A stretch of DNA of 64,000 nt from assembly GCA_029945375.1 (NCBI GenBank), contig CM057060.1, positions 868,001 through 932,000 of the forward strand, given 5' to 3'. The DNA is from Agaricus subrufescens. Lineage: Eukaryota > Basidiomycota > Agaricomycetes > Agaricales > Agaricaceae. The notes under the pieces were generated by a model. The model was not told where the DNA came from, ran no database searches, and was given only the letters and a program-made list of their open reading frames with translations. Of the stretch, positions 36,137 through 48,206 are shown one piece after another; the first letter of the stretch is position 1, and each line of letters opens with the position of its first letter. The position numbers and the translations under genes were made by a program.

Positions 36137-39100
36137 TCAAATCTCAACATCTAACAAAATATACGAAGGTTCTGTTCCAGTGCTTTCGTGACGTCCAATA
36201 ATGAGGCCGACGTAATCGTTATTAAGGTCATTTACCGTATTTTCTCCGTTAAAAGGTTTAACATCACCCAATAGAGGTTCGAGCCGCTTTGTAAAACCTG
36301 AAAGAATGGTTGGATGCTGTGAATCACCTATCTCGAGGCCTTGCAGAAAGTCGCTCTGGACATCACAATATTATATCTGTCAATGGCACAATACGTTGAC
36401 GAACTCACCTGTTCCCCCAAGACGACGTCCATAGCATCTCCGTTTCTGTCTTCAACCCGCAACAATAATCTGAATTTCCAACAGACAAATTCGTGATCTA
36501 AATCTTGACAACCATGACATGCCCTTTTGTCATCGGGAATCCTAAAAACCAGGGTTTAGAATAGTCGGTAATTCATGCGCTTAGTATCTGGGCACCTTTG
36601 TTTGCATTTCGAACACCACGCGCGAATCCATTTGAATGGATTCGGATGGTACGCAATAACACGAGCAATAACTCTGGCTTTGACTATCTTTTTGGGGCAT
36701 GACTCGAGTTCTTTGATGGTGAGATTGGGTTTTTTTGCAAGATCAGACACGTTATCCATTGTCTTCGGTTGTTCTTCTGTATCCTGCAATTTATCCCTAG
36801 CTTTCTTACGCCTAATACAGGTTAAAGCAGGGAAGTCACAATGGGGCTCAAACTACTCACTCTAAAAGCGCCTTGAGATCATCGTTTGGATGATGGAGGT
36901 CGAGGCGATGAATTAAAATATCGTGACCACCCAGATAGCCTTGGAATCGTTTCTGGATATGATTAACTGTCAGCCGAAGGTTCTTGATCTTCAAAAATGC
37001 CCCCGGACGTAGGGTCTCTGCGTGTTGCATCTGTGCTTCACGAAGCTGGATGCTGACAATCAGGCCTTCTAGGCCCCGGGACCATTCCTTTCCGTATCGA
37101 TAGGACGACAACTTTGAGTGTGCCGTATAATCTGTTACCTCAAGGTAGGCTTCATCATAGCTTTTGGAGGTATGTAACAGCTAATAACCTCTTGTTTCAA
37201 GATAGACCTAGGTCTGAACGCGGGCGGCTTACCTCCACAGTGCATTCGACATACTCTCCATCTCGAACGTCTTTGATTAATTTATGTTGAAAGCGGTTTT
37301 GTCTTGATTTAATTTCAGTCTCCCATTCTTTCTTACGTCTGCGTCAAGAGCAATATTAGTCGTTGTAGAAGGGCAATTTGTAATACTTACTGTAATAATT
37401 CTTGTAATGGCGCATACTCAGAGTCAGGTTCAAGCTTTTTAAATTTCTTTTCCACTATCTTCCCCTCCATATATCCATTATGGTCACGCTTGAATCTAGC
37501 GTTTCTAACTGACCAGTAGGTTCCAGAGACCAGTAATTTGGAGCAGCTAGCTGCTGCATCCCAAAGATCAAACTTTACGACATAATCATTGAGCCCAGTC
37601 GGGCACCACTTCGCCTGGCAAGGTTTGACCTGCTTGTTTTTTGTATAATCTGTCACATAGACTGCAGGGACGCTATCCTCGTTCTGATAACAATGGATCA
37701 CCTGTGGATTTTCAGGTCCTTGAGTAGGGGAAACCTAAATCAAATTGACTATCTGACCTCAAACGTGCAGTCGAAATATCCGTATGGTTCCACATCTGGC
37801 CCTGCATCGGAAAGTAGTAGGCGTTGGCGCTCGGTTCGCCTGGGGATAGCTGAGTCACCCAGACTGTAAACTTGGCCAGTCGACTCTGCCAGTGCTTTGC
37901 TTTTTTCTTTCCACCAAGCTGACAATTGCTGACAATATCGGTCCTCCGGCTCACTCGCGTGCAGAAAAGGGCTGAATCTAACACCGCCACCTACTAGCTC
38001 TCGATCTCGTGGAGCTTGGTCTAGTTTTGGTGGAACAAAGCACCCGTCTTTGATGGAATACACGGCCCATTGGGCTCGATCGTGATGTCCTACGCCAGAC
38101 GGGCGCTCATTGAAAACTTGAACCTTTCCTTAACAAGTCAGTGGATAGATTTTCAATGAAGGACGGTGGTCGTACCTTGATCTCGTGCAAAACCAATATA
38201 TCTCCGATGTTCACTTGTGGTAGCCATTCCTTGAAATTTCTTTGGAAGAATGTAACAGTATAGTCCCTTGCAGCATAAGAGCCCTCGTCCGAGAATAGAC
38301 TAGGATCTTGCAAACGAACAGTCGAAGCCCAATCTGCGAAGGCATCAAGAAATGCAGCTGCGAGGAAAGAGAATTACTGACCCTTTGTCGGTGTCGAGTA
38401 AGGGGGCTTAAAGCCCCGAACCACTCCAATCATACTGAAACGTTTCTTTTCTGCAGTCGCGTCTTTGAGCATCGTATAATCACTCTGTAAATCAGGTCAC
38501 TAATGTACATAAGAATAACGGACCCAAGAGACAAACATACCCTGAAACGTCGCAAAGCTGCCATCCAGCCGTTAGGATTATCTTCAACGGGTAGTAGTTC
38601 CTTTCCGGCCATTCAGACAGTCGACATATGCATCAAAGAAAACCGCACTCACACCTAACTTAATAGAGTGAGGATTTGCACTAGAGCGTGTAGGAAGATT
38701 GCTCTGTTGGATTTGAGGTAAAACTGTAGTTGCTGTTGTATCGGCAGCTGCAGATGTTGGAGCCAGTGGGGCCAATGCTTCGCGTCGCGCTTTTGCTCTC
38801 TTCCTCGCCTTCTTCTCCTGTTTGCGAGACAAAGCAGGTAAGGCAGGTTGTGGTTGGTTTTCAATTGTTGCCTGTTGAGTTGTTGCAACGGCATTTGTCT
38901 TCACGATAGGTACGGGTTGAGGAGGGGTCTTCGAGGCTGCCGTACTGACAACCTCCTGTGGTTTTGTTGCAAGTTCATCAACGGACGGTTTCTCCTTCGC
39001 TGATTCAACTCGTTCTTCAGGCGTTTGAATTTCCTCTTGACTAGGAACGGCCTTGATGGCCGCAGTGGAGGCAGTACGAACGAACTCGGATAGAGGTCCA

Positions 39101-39686
39101 GTAAGCGGTAGCATCGGTGTAGCAAACCAATTTAAATCGGTTTGTTTCTCTTGTTCATCTTTCACTGTTTATTTGAGATAGAAGTTGTCACCTTGTGCGT
39201 GGAGTGTTATGAGGACTTACGTTTCCAAGTATTGATAAAACATATCTCCTCTGCTTCCGTTGAGCTTCCCTCTCGAATCCGTCGATACATGACACCGTCA
39301 GTATAGACTAGCTTTGCTGATTGTTTGGATGTCTGTGGGCGCACGGTAGTAACGCCATCAAGCGATAATTGAATGTTCTCCATGATAGACATAACACCCC
39401 ATCGAGCGTGCATAAGTTTGACCCAGTCCCCTTCAAAGGTAACATCAACCTTATGAGTTCGGTTAAGCGTAACGCAGCATTTAGACGCAAATTGGAACAT
39501 GAATTTCTTGTCACTGGGTAACCATCTCATAGGCACTGAACCGGTGAAATATCCTATGGCACTGGTTAACTCTGGAACATTGCAGAAGCAATTGTTGAGG
39601 GAATCATCATCGAAAATGTCACTGGCGAAGTTCTTGCGTCGTTTTTTGTTGACAGTATTGTCGTCATCTTCGCGTTGTCGCTTCAT
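36137..39686 (-). CDS. POT1: Pot1 telomere end-binding protein with a long N-terminal extension
   Basis: Single-strand telomere-binding protein. Classic parts: OB1 (RFSMIGVVRGFKPPYSTP; DYTVTFFQRNF; LPQVNIGDILVLHEIKV), OB2 (VYVTDYTKNKQ; YVVKFDLWDAA; LVSGTYWSVRNARFK), and a C-terminal OB fold with a zinc-type insert (WCSKCKQRCPD and ACHGCQD). It ends at 36137. Upstream, exons 39221-39686 and 38653-39164 encode 326 residues with a basic N-terminus, a beta-rich block, and a Lys/Arg-rich linker. They join through a 52-nt GTGAGT intron in phase 0 to ELLPVEDNPNGW, so one fused protein is the best model. The alternative is two genes, with Pot1 starting at the ATG at 38612. Confidence 0.87.
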
Positions 39687-41215
39687 GTCATCTGGAGACG
39701 AAGGAAAAGGCTAAGGACTTAGGAGGATCGTCGCGTTTATGTATGCGGTCACGTGCGCTTAATGAGGCGACACCGACGCGTCGTCGCGTCGTTTCGTTAT
39801 TCTTAAGCTAACTTCTGGCAGTGCGTCAGCAATTTGATTATTTTATATTCGGGACTGCAAATATCATATGTTCATAATGTTTCAACGACGATTGCAAGCC
39901 TTGACAGCTAAATTTTTTGAACGAAGCACCAGAATTTCTCGGGATCCCAGGTGGCACATCTTTACTACTAGTGTCGGAAAAATTAGAGACAATCGGCGGT
40001 ATGCAGGGAGGACTTTAACACAAAAAATGCATCTGTTGGAAGCAGGCCGCTTACTCATGACCATAAGTTTCACTTTTAAGTTGGTAGTCGGAATGAAATT
40101 ATGGCGTCATGCAGGTGCAAGAATTAGATCTGGCCTAACCTCGTTGGTAATATGACAACCACAAGTAAATGGTGTTGGAAGAGTGCATTTATTGTATTTC
40201 CGCAGTGGTAGAGCCGGAACAGGATCCACGGATTGCTTTCCTTTTCACATTGTCGCTATCATTCTGATTTGAGTATTTGACCTGTTAGTTGAACGATTAG
40301 CGGATTATTGCAGCAGTATCGACACCGCGAGGCCATAATATGGTCTCACCAGTATATTCCTACTGATATATCACAGAGCTAGAGATTATACTAGGTCATC
40401 ATACTATGGGGGGAAGGATCAAGATGTTCAGGATCAAGACTCTCGAGTCGCCGACGCCTTCCTCTGGAGAAGCGATATAAGGAATATCTGTGTTTCTTGC
40501 ATCGTCTAGGACGTCGGCATCAAGGACCAACGGTCGTTTCCGCCCGCGAAAAACACTACCACAGGGTATATATAGGTGAGTTCGGGTAGTACTGGTTTAT
40601 TTCCCGGATGCCATAGCTGCTGCCGTGCCTGCATCAAAACAACCTCCACAAAAGAGCTCATCAGGATTTCCGCGAGATATAACAATGGATGGCGTCTCAA
40701 CAACGATAACATGCGGTCCGCCCAGTATTTTAGGCAAGAAGCTTGAGTCTGCAATCAATCCCCTCTTGAGACCATTTAACCCAACCTTTTCCTACCCAAC
40801 TCGTGACGACCGACCCATCCAATACATAAACGTTACGGTGAAGGCCATGAATATTCGAGCACTATATCACCACTGCCAGAGAAAAGGACTGAATGATTCA
40901 ATCGGTGCGTTCCAATAGTGTAGTTTGTCATTTTCTAACCCCAGATTGGAGGCGGAAGGACTGAAGAAAAGGACGAGAGGGGGATGAACGAAGGGTAACC
41001 TTACGAGACAGGCGACTACAGCCGACAGCGTGCTCTAGGTTCTTTCTCCGTGAGTACCTGACTTTAATTCCCTTTGCCAGATTGTCCACAGGTTGAAAGA
41101 GTCCGAACGCGAATGATGATAACCGCTACAAAGTGTGGAGGCCTGTCCCCTAAAGTCGTTAAATTGACGAATAACATTTGCAGCCATCTAATTTAAGAGG
41201 TGTTAGGTATTTGAA
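39687..41215. other. 1.5-kb gap between POT1 and the BCKDH E1-beta gene
   Basis: AT-rich, with no recognised gene. Two plus-strand open frames stand out weakly. 39868-40155 is Arg-rich without motifs. 40625-40918 (97 codons: Pro/Ser-rich start, then a mixed hydrophobic and basic stretch) runs into a possible GTGCGT donor but has no family match by eye. Either may be a short unknown gene or a gene remnant. Confidence 0.35.
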
Positions 41216-42865
41216 TCAGTATGATAAGGTCTCCATGATAGCATCCAGGATTCGGATAGAGTCCGGTATATGGAATTTTTCGTATTGAAGCGCATTGGGA
41301 AGGCTGCAGAACAAAGTATCAGCCGCTGCAGCAAAGCAGAAAAATGACCTAGAACGTACTCCCAACCGGTTACTCTCTTCACCGGAGCACTGAGTTTAAG
41401 GAAACATCTCTTCTGCACCTCCGCACTGATTTCTGCACCCACGCCCGCGGTCATTCCAGCCTCATGAACAATAACCAGCCGACCAGTCTTTTTCACGCTC
41501 TCTATGACAGTCTCGACGTCCCAAGGCAATATGGATCGCAAGTCGATAAGTTCAATCTTTGCAGACCGTAGTGACGGGGGAACAAGACTCTCGATGGCTT
41601 GCGGTGGATTCTTCAGGAATTGAATGGCGTTGTCAGCATTATAGACAGGGGCGCCCCACGTCAGAACCGTAAGATCCGAGCCTGAGGTGAGAACTTCTGC
41701 TTTGCCAATGGGTAGTTGGAAGTCGTCTTCCGGAACCTGTTCCACTGAGGGCAAGGTCAGCCCGCAGTGATAATAATGTGCTCGGAATTATACCTGCTGA
41801 TCGATAGAGAATCTTTGGTTCCATGAAAATGACCGGGTTTGGATCTCGAATGGAACCCAGCAGAAGGCCCTTTGCTTGTAACGGTGACCGGGGAATCACA
41901 ATCTAATGTGCATCAGAAAATGACCCTGTCAGAACCATATTGATCAAAATACCTTCAAACCTGACGCGCCCATGAAGAAACCTTCGGGAGACTGGGAATG
42001 GTAGAGGCCTCCGTGACCCTATCACAGAGGACTCAGTAAGCCCATCGTGGGCGAGCTAGTTGGCACATACAACAGACATCGTTGGCGTCCGGATAGTCAA
42101 ACCTCCGACATCAAAAGTTCCGCCGGATCTGTACCGAATTTTGGCAGCTTCATTTACAATCTTGAGATGAGCATGTCAGGATGATATTTGAAAACATTTG
42201 GTGATTAGGCGGAATACCTGGTCAAAGGCAGGAAAGATGTAGTCTGCGAATTGAATCTCGGCAACGGCAGTATGCCCCATCATTGCCATACCAATGCCGA
42301 AGCCAGCGATGCCCTGCTCAGTCAGCGGGGTATTGAAAACGCGATCACGACCTGCAGCCAATGAGAACCAAAACAATGTAATGGTCGCTACTGGGTATAC
42401 ATACCAAACTCCTCTGCAAGGCCCTATATTATATATGCACTAGTGAGGAATTTGGAGTGACAATGCTCGGAGAATACGAACCAGCGTGCACCTAAAGACA
42501 CCACCAAAAGCTACATCTTCCCCGAAGACAACAGCATTGTCATCTCGAGCTAGCACGATACTGGGGGAAGGTGAGCAAAGGGAGGCTATGTGGCGTCAAG
42601 CTCACCTCATAGCATCACGGACTGCCTGGTAAGTATTCATCTTGCGGGTTTCGCGACCTCCAAGCATGGCGGAGTCGCCTTCGGTCCAGCTGATGCCGGG
42701 GGTTCTGAGGGCAGCATCCCGTGTTGATTTGAGAAGTTTGGAGTCCGCGATGAGAGTCGAGTGGCCGCCAGCGGGGGGAGGCTCGGCCTTTGACGAGTTG
42801 AGACGAGAACGGATGCGGGGGGCGAGGGCGCGGGCGAGGGGGCGGAGGGAGGTGGTGGTATGCAT
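41216..42865 (-). CDS. BCKDHB: branched-chain 2-oxoacid dehydrogenase E1 beta subunit
   Basis: Mitochondrial E1-beta of the complex that decarboxylates the keto acids of Leu, Ile and Val; the alpha partner is not in the window. Starts [14 protein letters not shown], an Arg-rich presequence. After residue 75: [58 protein letters not shown], the K-site stretch [14 protein letters not shown] and [14 protein letters not shown], then the transketolase C domain ([36 protein letters not shown]). It ends [11 protein letters not shown]. The last intron starts GTACGT inside VTGW-D. It is divergent from creC, with 102 bp between start codons. Confidence 0.95.
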
Positions 42866-42967
42866 GAGAGTTAGATCCGGGGGGAGAGGACCAATTACAT
42901 GAGCGTTTAGATCCGGTGGAGGACAAGGTTAGAAATTGAAATGGTCCGGGGCTGATCTCTTCTCACC

Positions 42968-45104
42968 ATGGAAAACGAGTCCACTTTTGTCGCCCCGGAA
43001 GGCGTCTACTCCCTCACCGAGGAACACAAGCCCACCCTTGCCCAGTCCTCAGTTACTCCTATCCTCTTCCCCACAAAGGTCTCCTCCATCGTCGTCAGGG
43101 CCCCCGCCCCGAAACCCCAGGGCGGAGGCCCTCCTGGCTTGGCCCAGCTTCTCGGAGGCGGCAAGGACGCCAAAAAAGACAAAAAGGAGGATGGCCACAG
43201 TCTCTCGAGCAGCGATACCCCAGACGAGGTCGACCAGCTACCGGCTGTGCAGGAAAACGCCAACACGGCAACCCCGTCCTTACCTGAACAGCAGTCGATA
43301 TTCTCCTCTGGAGCTGGTGGTAGGAAAAAGCAGGGCACTCGGCCAAAGCACAATATGCGGACCACCTCGTCCACCTTCGTCACCCGCATACAAACTGGCG
43401 AAGGCTGGTCAAAAACCTTGCAATCTAAGCAGGGTGATCTCACCATACTCTGTTACAATGTCGCCAAAACGTTCCTCATGGTCGAGGCCGGTTCAAAGGC
43501 AAAGGTAAGTCTCCGCCTCCTCCATCTCGTTGTTATTTTACTCGGCATCCGTGCAGGAACCCCTCACAAGGATTGTCTTCTCCGCCCATCCGACGTGTCA
43601 CGATATCAATCAATCGACTGCATCTACCGAGCGCCTCGACGTCATTATTGGTTTTAACACAGGGGACCTTGTTTGGCTAGGTACGCCTCTCCTTACTTGA
43701 GCCTTCTTGGAGGAAGCTCAGTCTTGCAAGCAAGATCCCATCACTTCGCGATATGGGCGTTTCAACAAACAGGGATCCATATCAAACTCGCCCTGTACGG
43801 CCATACGCTGGGTGCCTGCCTCTACTACACTCTTTCTTGTCTCCCACGCAGATGGCACAATAGTTGTATACGATAAAGAGCGCGAAGATGGGATGTTTTC
43901 CCCTCAAGAACCTACAAGCGGTCCTGCTAGCCTAGATGCCAATGGGACTGAAGACTCCGCGTTACAACGCGACTGGGATCCCACTGACAACATATTCGTG
44001 ACCATGCCTCCTTGGCATCCAGTCACTACTGGCGGTGCCATCAACGTCGCTGGAAAGCCTGACAAAGATGCTAGGGTGGCCAAGAATCCTGTAAGCCACT
44101 GGAGAATAACTCGCAAGGGCGTTGTGGGTCAGTGTTTCCCAAACCTATTAGCCTACTCCCATGTCCCCAACACTAACCCTAGATTTCGTCTTTTCTCCGG
44201 ACGTGAAATATGTCGCCGCAATATCGGAGGACGGCTGTCTACGGGTCATCGATGCGTTAGCAGAAGAGTAAGCCAAATTTGACGCTGCCAAATTCTGATC
44301 GTTTACGGCCCAATTCAGGCTTGTCGACTGTTACGCATCCTACTTTGGTACCCTGACATGCGTGGCATGGTCTCCAGATGGGCGTTTTATCCTCACAGGC
44401 GGTCAGGACGATCTCATCACAATATTTTCACCTTGGGAACAACGTGTTGTGGCAAGGTGTCAAGGCCACTCATCTTTTGTTTCTGGCGTAGCATTCGACG
44501 ATCTTCGGTGCGATGGACGAACCTATCGTTTTGGTAGCGTCGGCGAGGACAACAAATTGATTCTGGTATGTGGCTAATCGTCTACACCTGGCACTGAATC
44601 ATATCTAAATGCCTTCAGTGGGATTTTTCCAGCGGCGCTTTACATCGACCCAAGAATCAAGTAAGTTTACTATCCCTAGAAATAGATCTAATTTCCTACA
44701 TGTTCCCCATCAGGCCACATACCATCACCGTATGTCAATGTCGTCAACGATCTCCCTCGCTCACCGACGAGACAAATCTCAGCCTTATCTTCCGGCACCG
44801 CCGGGCTTTGATGGCACTCATTCCTCCCGATATCACCCCGCGCCCTCCCGAAATGAAACAGCTATTGTCCAGCCTGTCCTTGTTCGTTTCCCGTCACCTA
44901 CTCATGTTGTTCTCCATTTACTGATAAACTATGTAGATAAAGCCCATAGATTGTGACTTGCTCACTGATATGGCTTTCCTTCCGAGGTCACTTTTGACCG
45001 CAACCAAAACTGGACATATCAGACTCTGGGTCCGACCCTTGAACCTACGCAAATCGACCAGGAATAGCGCCTTGTTTCCTGATGTACAAAACCTAATTTC
45101 ATGA
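42968..45104 (+). CDS. creC: WD40 protein creC / WDR20 family
   Basis: Homologue of Aspergillus CreC and animal WDR20, WD40 partners of a Ubp9/12/46-type deubiquitinase that acts in carbon catabolite repression. The N-terminal 170 residues are Pro/Ser/Lys-rich. Then come the family markers [61 protein letters not shown] and [15 protein letters not shown] disordered insert follows, then WD blades ([78 protein letters not shown]). It ends with a final blade ([10 protein letters not shown]). About eight exons; stop at 45102. Confidence 0.92.
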
Positions 45105-45390
45105 TCCTTATGCGATTTATACCCTGTCGTTGTTTATTATATGAGAGGTAAGCCCCACAGGTGGGGAGCCTGTGTGAATGTAGCAAATTATTCGTCATAC
45201 CATGTTGTGTATAGGTATAGTAGGGACTCGGTAGTGATTGGCGTGTAGAATGGACCTGACTCGCCGAGGAAACGCGTAGAACTGTGTAGAACCAGCGATA
45301 ACACAAATAAATTAAAATAATATAAACGGAGTGTGGAAAGCGATCAACCACATCAAATCTTTTCTCTTCCTCCACCCCCCTTTCTTAGTC

Positions 45391-46625
45391 ATGGCCCTTC
45401 CCCCGTCAACTGCAAACTGGCACTGGAAAAACAAGAACATTACAAAATGGGGGGAAGAGTGGATGAGGCGCGAACTCACCACCATCTCCGTATCTGGTGA
45501 CAGAGGTGAAGTTGTCTCCATCTCATCTGTTAATGAGGCCGATGGGGATGTCGAACTTGGCCAAAGGAAGTCAAAGTATGAATGATGTCCTCTTCGCGAC
45601 GCCAATCGTGTTCGATAACTTGTAAACTGATATTCGTTTGCTTCTAGGCTTATCACCATTTTCGATATTCGTTTGAGGTTGTCCTGGGTTGGAACGACCA
45701 GCGATGGAACTGAAGTCAAGGGTTCTTTGACTATACCCGAAGTGTCACACGAAATCATTTGCGACAAGCTTTCTGACTTTGTGGTACGTGTGTCACCCCT
45801 CATCCATCCCCCTCCCCCCTTTGTTTTTTACTACGTATTTTCTGATTACGTGTCTACTAGTTTGAATGGTCACTTGGTACATCGTCGACTGGGGCTGACA
45901 CTGTTCTTGCTTTGGCTAAAAAGAGCCTTTCTACTGCTCTCGAGACGAAACTCGCAACATTCCCTCAAGCCATCATCGACACTCACGGCAAAGATCTCAC
46001 TGTCAGCAATCAACCAAGTCGAACCGGTACACCTACACCATCTGCGCAAGCCGACAAACCCGCAGCATCTGTGGCTCGTTCAGCACTCTCACAACCAATC
46101 CGAAGTGGAACTGGTGAAAAAGTCAACACGACTACCGTGACAGCATCTGCTATATTCCAAGCCTCCGCAGATGACTTGTTCAGTTTGCTTACGGATGAAT
46201 CGAGGATACCGTCTTGGACACGCGCCCCCGCAGTTTCGGCTGCGAAACCTGACACGGAATATTCACTTTTTGGTGGTGGTGTCAAGGGGAAGTATCAATC
46301 CCTAGAACAGGGGAAGAAGATTGTTCAATCTTGGAACCTTAATTCTCCAACATGGCCGGCAGGACATTACGGCACTTTGACGACCTCGTTGGATCAGTCG
46401 ACTGATTCGACCACCGTAACATGGTCTTTGAATGGTGTGCCTTTGGGAATGGAAGATGAGATAGAGAGGAATATCAAGGGTTATTAGTGAGTCGTATCGC
46501 CTGTCCTCTATTGACAGGCAAATACTGAAGTCTGCTTCTAGCATCCATGGTTTCAAGTCAATCGGGTATGTGGAACTCATCCACGCTGATAAACCAACAT
46601 TCCGTACCGGCATAGCTTCGGATGA
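45391..46625 (+). CDS. AHA1: Aha1, activator of Hsp90 ATPase
   Basis: Cytosolic Hsp90 co-chaperone that stimulates its ATPase. Exons 45391-45575, 45648-45783, 45861-46486, 46542-46565 and 46616-46625 give 326 aa. The N-terminal domain begins ANWHWKNKNITKWGEEWM and includes GTEVKGSLTIPEVSHE. A Ser/Thr/Pro linker leads to the C-terminal SRPBCC-type domain (ASADDLFSLLTDESRIPSWT; YSLFGGGVKGKYQSLEQGKK; IVQSWNLNSPTWPAGHYGTL). With the last 50-nt intron removed, the protein ends HGFKSIGFG, the family end. If that intron is kept, the frame runs to 46737 and adds a tail with one strongly hydrophobic segment (see findings). Confidence 0.93.
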
Positions 46626-46737
46626 ACTACCACCTCCCTCGTCACGTTCATCGTACCTACCCGCCGTCATCATCGGTGCACTTGTCCTTGCTGCGGCATT
46701 TTCGATACCATACCTTTCGGGTTCTTCCTCTAGATAA

Positions 46738-47461
46738 ATTCTTTTCCTTTCCTTTTTCTTTCTTTCTATGACTCATTATTTGAATATAATATGCTAAGAT
46801 ATTAATTTTTTTTCTGGCAGGTTGGGATCCGAACTTTAAATCGAGGCGTTACTCGTTCTTTTTAACTTTCGGCGGAAGCGATCAAAAAAAAGGGGGGGGA
46901 GAAAAAACTCAATCATTGGTCTCGAACACCCGTGATCGTGAGCGTGTTGACGTGTAAGGCTTAGGGTGTGGGATATGTCGATGTGTCGATGCCCTGGTGG
47001 GAAGTGGAAGTGTAATATGTTTGTGCTGGTAGTTTTCAGAAGGAAAAAAAAACGTCTTCGAATGTATCAAATAGATATTTTCTCCAAAAATGCGTTTGGA
47101 AGCAAGGATTGTTTTTTGGTGAATTTTTGCCCTCGCAATTTTCATTTCATTTTTTTTGGTCGACCAAGTTGTGATTAATGACCTCCAGGGATAGTTTCCC
47201 CGTTACTCGGACGAGCAAGACCAGCATACATGCAAACTCTACGTATGAAGCTCGTTTACAAAATTCTCCAAGATTGAACTTAGAAAGGCCGGGCTACAGT
47301 TCAGCTAGGGTACCCAGCCGGGCGGCGGGCAGGACCCCAAACACCCAGTGCGGTCTCGTCTCAATTCGGCAACTTGACCCAAAACGCCTATGTTCGACCC
47401 TTTCACATCTGCATCTCTTCAAATGCGTTAAAACCACCCACCACAAAAAAAAAAACAACTA
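46738..47461. other. intergenic region AHA1 - APC15
   Basis: About 0.7 kb. It holds homopolymer runs (A and G near 46885-46905, A near 47045, T near 47150) and the likely 5' UTR of APC15, whose start codon follows an A-rich run at about 47446. A plus-strand open frame at 47178-47462 lacks motifs. Confidence 0.45.
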
Positions 47462-48050
47462 ATGCCAGTCATATCAGCCACACTCCTTCGTCAACCTCTC
47501 CATTTCCCCCGTCTCCTCCCCAAACAAATCCCTCCGCATCCCATCCCAGTCCCAAGAAAACGCGTGTACGCGCATATGAATGCCGTTAGGGATTTGCAAC
47601 GCGAGATGGATGATTTGAGTGATGAGGAGAATGAATTGGAAGATATCGTACGTAGTACACGCGCCTTCTTTTTTCTTTCTTTCTTTCTTAATGTTGATTA
47701 TATTGTTAGACGGCCGCGATACATAATAGAGGATACACTTTTCTCATTCCGATCGGAAAGTCTCTGACCCAACAAGAAGAGAAGAACGATGTCAGTACCT
47801 CCCTTCTAATCTTTCACCACTAATCAGACTACTATCTATACAGGCGGAAGAAGATACGGATGATACGGAAGGCTCAGGAGGTGCACCTTCAATAGCAGAA
47901 GACGATGGAGAGAATGAGTCCGTACAAGACCTCGACGCTAGCATGGAGGATATGGATGATGAAGGTGCTGGTAATCTAGAAGAAGAATCAATGGAGGAAC
48001 AGGTCGAAGGCGATACAGAAGAGTATGAGGAGGAACCTTCCGAAGTGTGA
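47462..48050 (+). CDS. APC15: anaphase-promoting complex subunit 15 (Apc15/Mnd2-like)
   Basis: Small acidic APC/C subunit that helps turn over the mitotic checkpoint complex. Three exons (47462-47647, 47710-47790, 47844-48050) give 157 aa. The N-terminus has Leu/Pro-rich segments (LLRQPLHFPRLLP; QIPPHPIPVPRK). An acidic helix follows (DLQREMDDLSDEENELEDI), then the family hallmark IPIGKSLTQQEEKND across the second junction, then a tail almost wholly Asp/Glu. The length and the order LPxLLP, IPIGK, acidic tail match animal APC15. The second donor is GTCAGT. Confidence 0.8.
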
Positions 48051-48206
48051 CAGGTGTTGTATAACAGTTTATTCATAGACATGGTTATTGGCATGGTGCA
48101 TGCATGGCTATCGCCTATTCAATAAATGATTTGATCCTATCCAAAGTGCCGAAAAAATCGAAATGAAAGAAAGATCTCTAGTGCCTTCTCCGCTACTGAG
48201 ATACAT

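Noticed and set aside
40625..40918. 97-codon plus-strand gene
   Set aside because: Plausible composition, but no family, no clear start context and no confirmed next exon; mentioned only within the intergenic entry.
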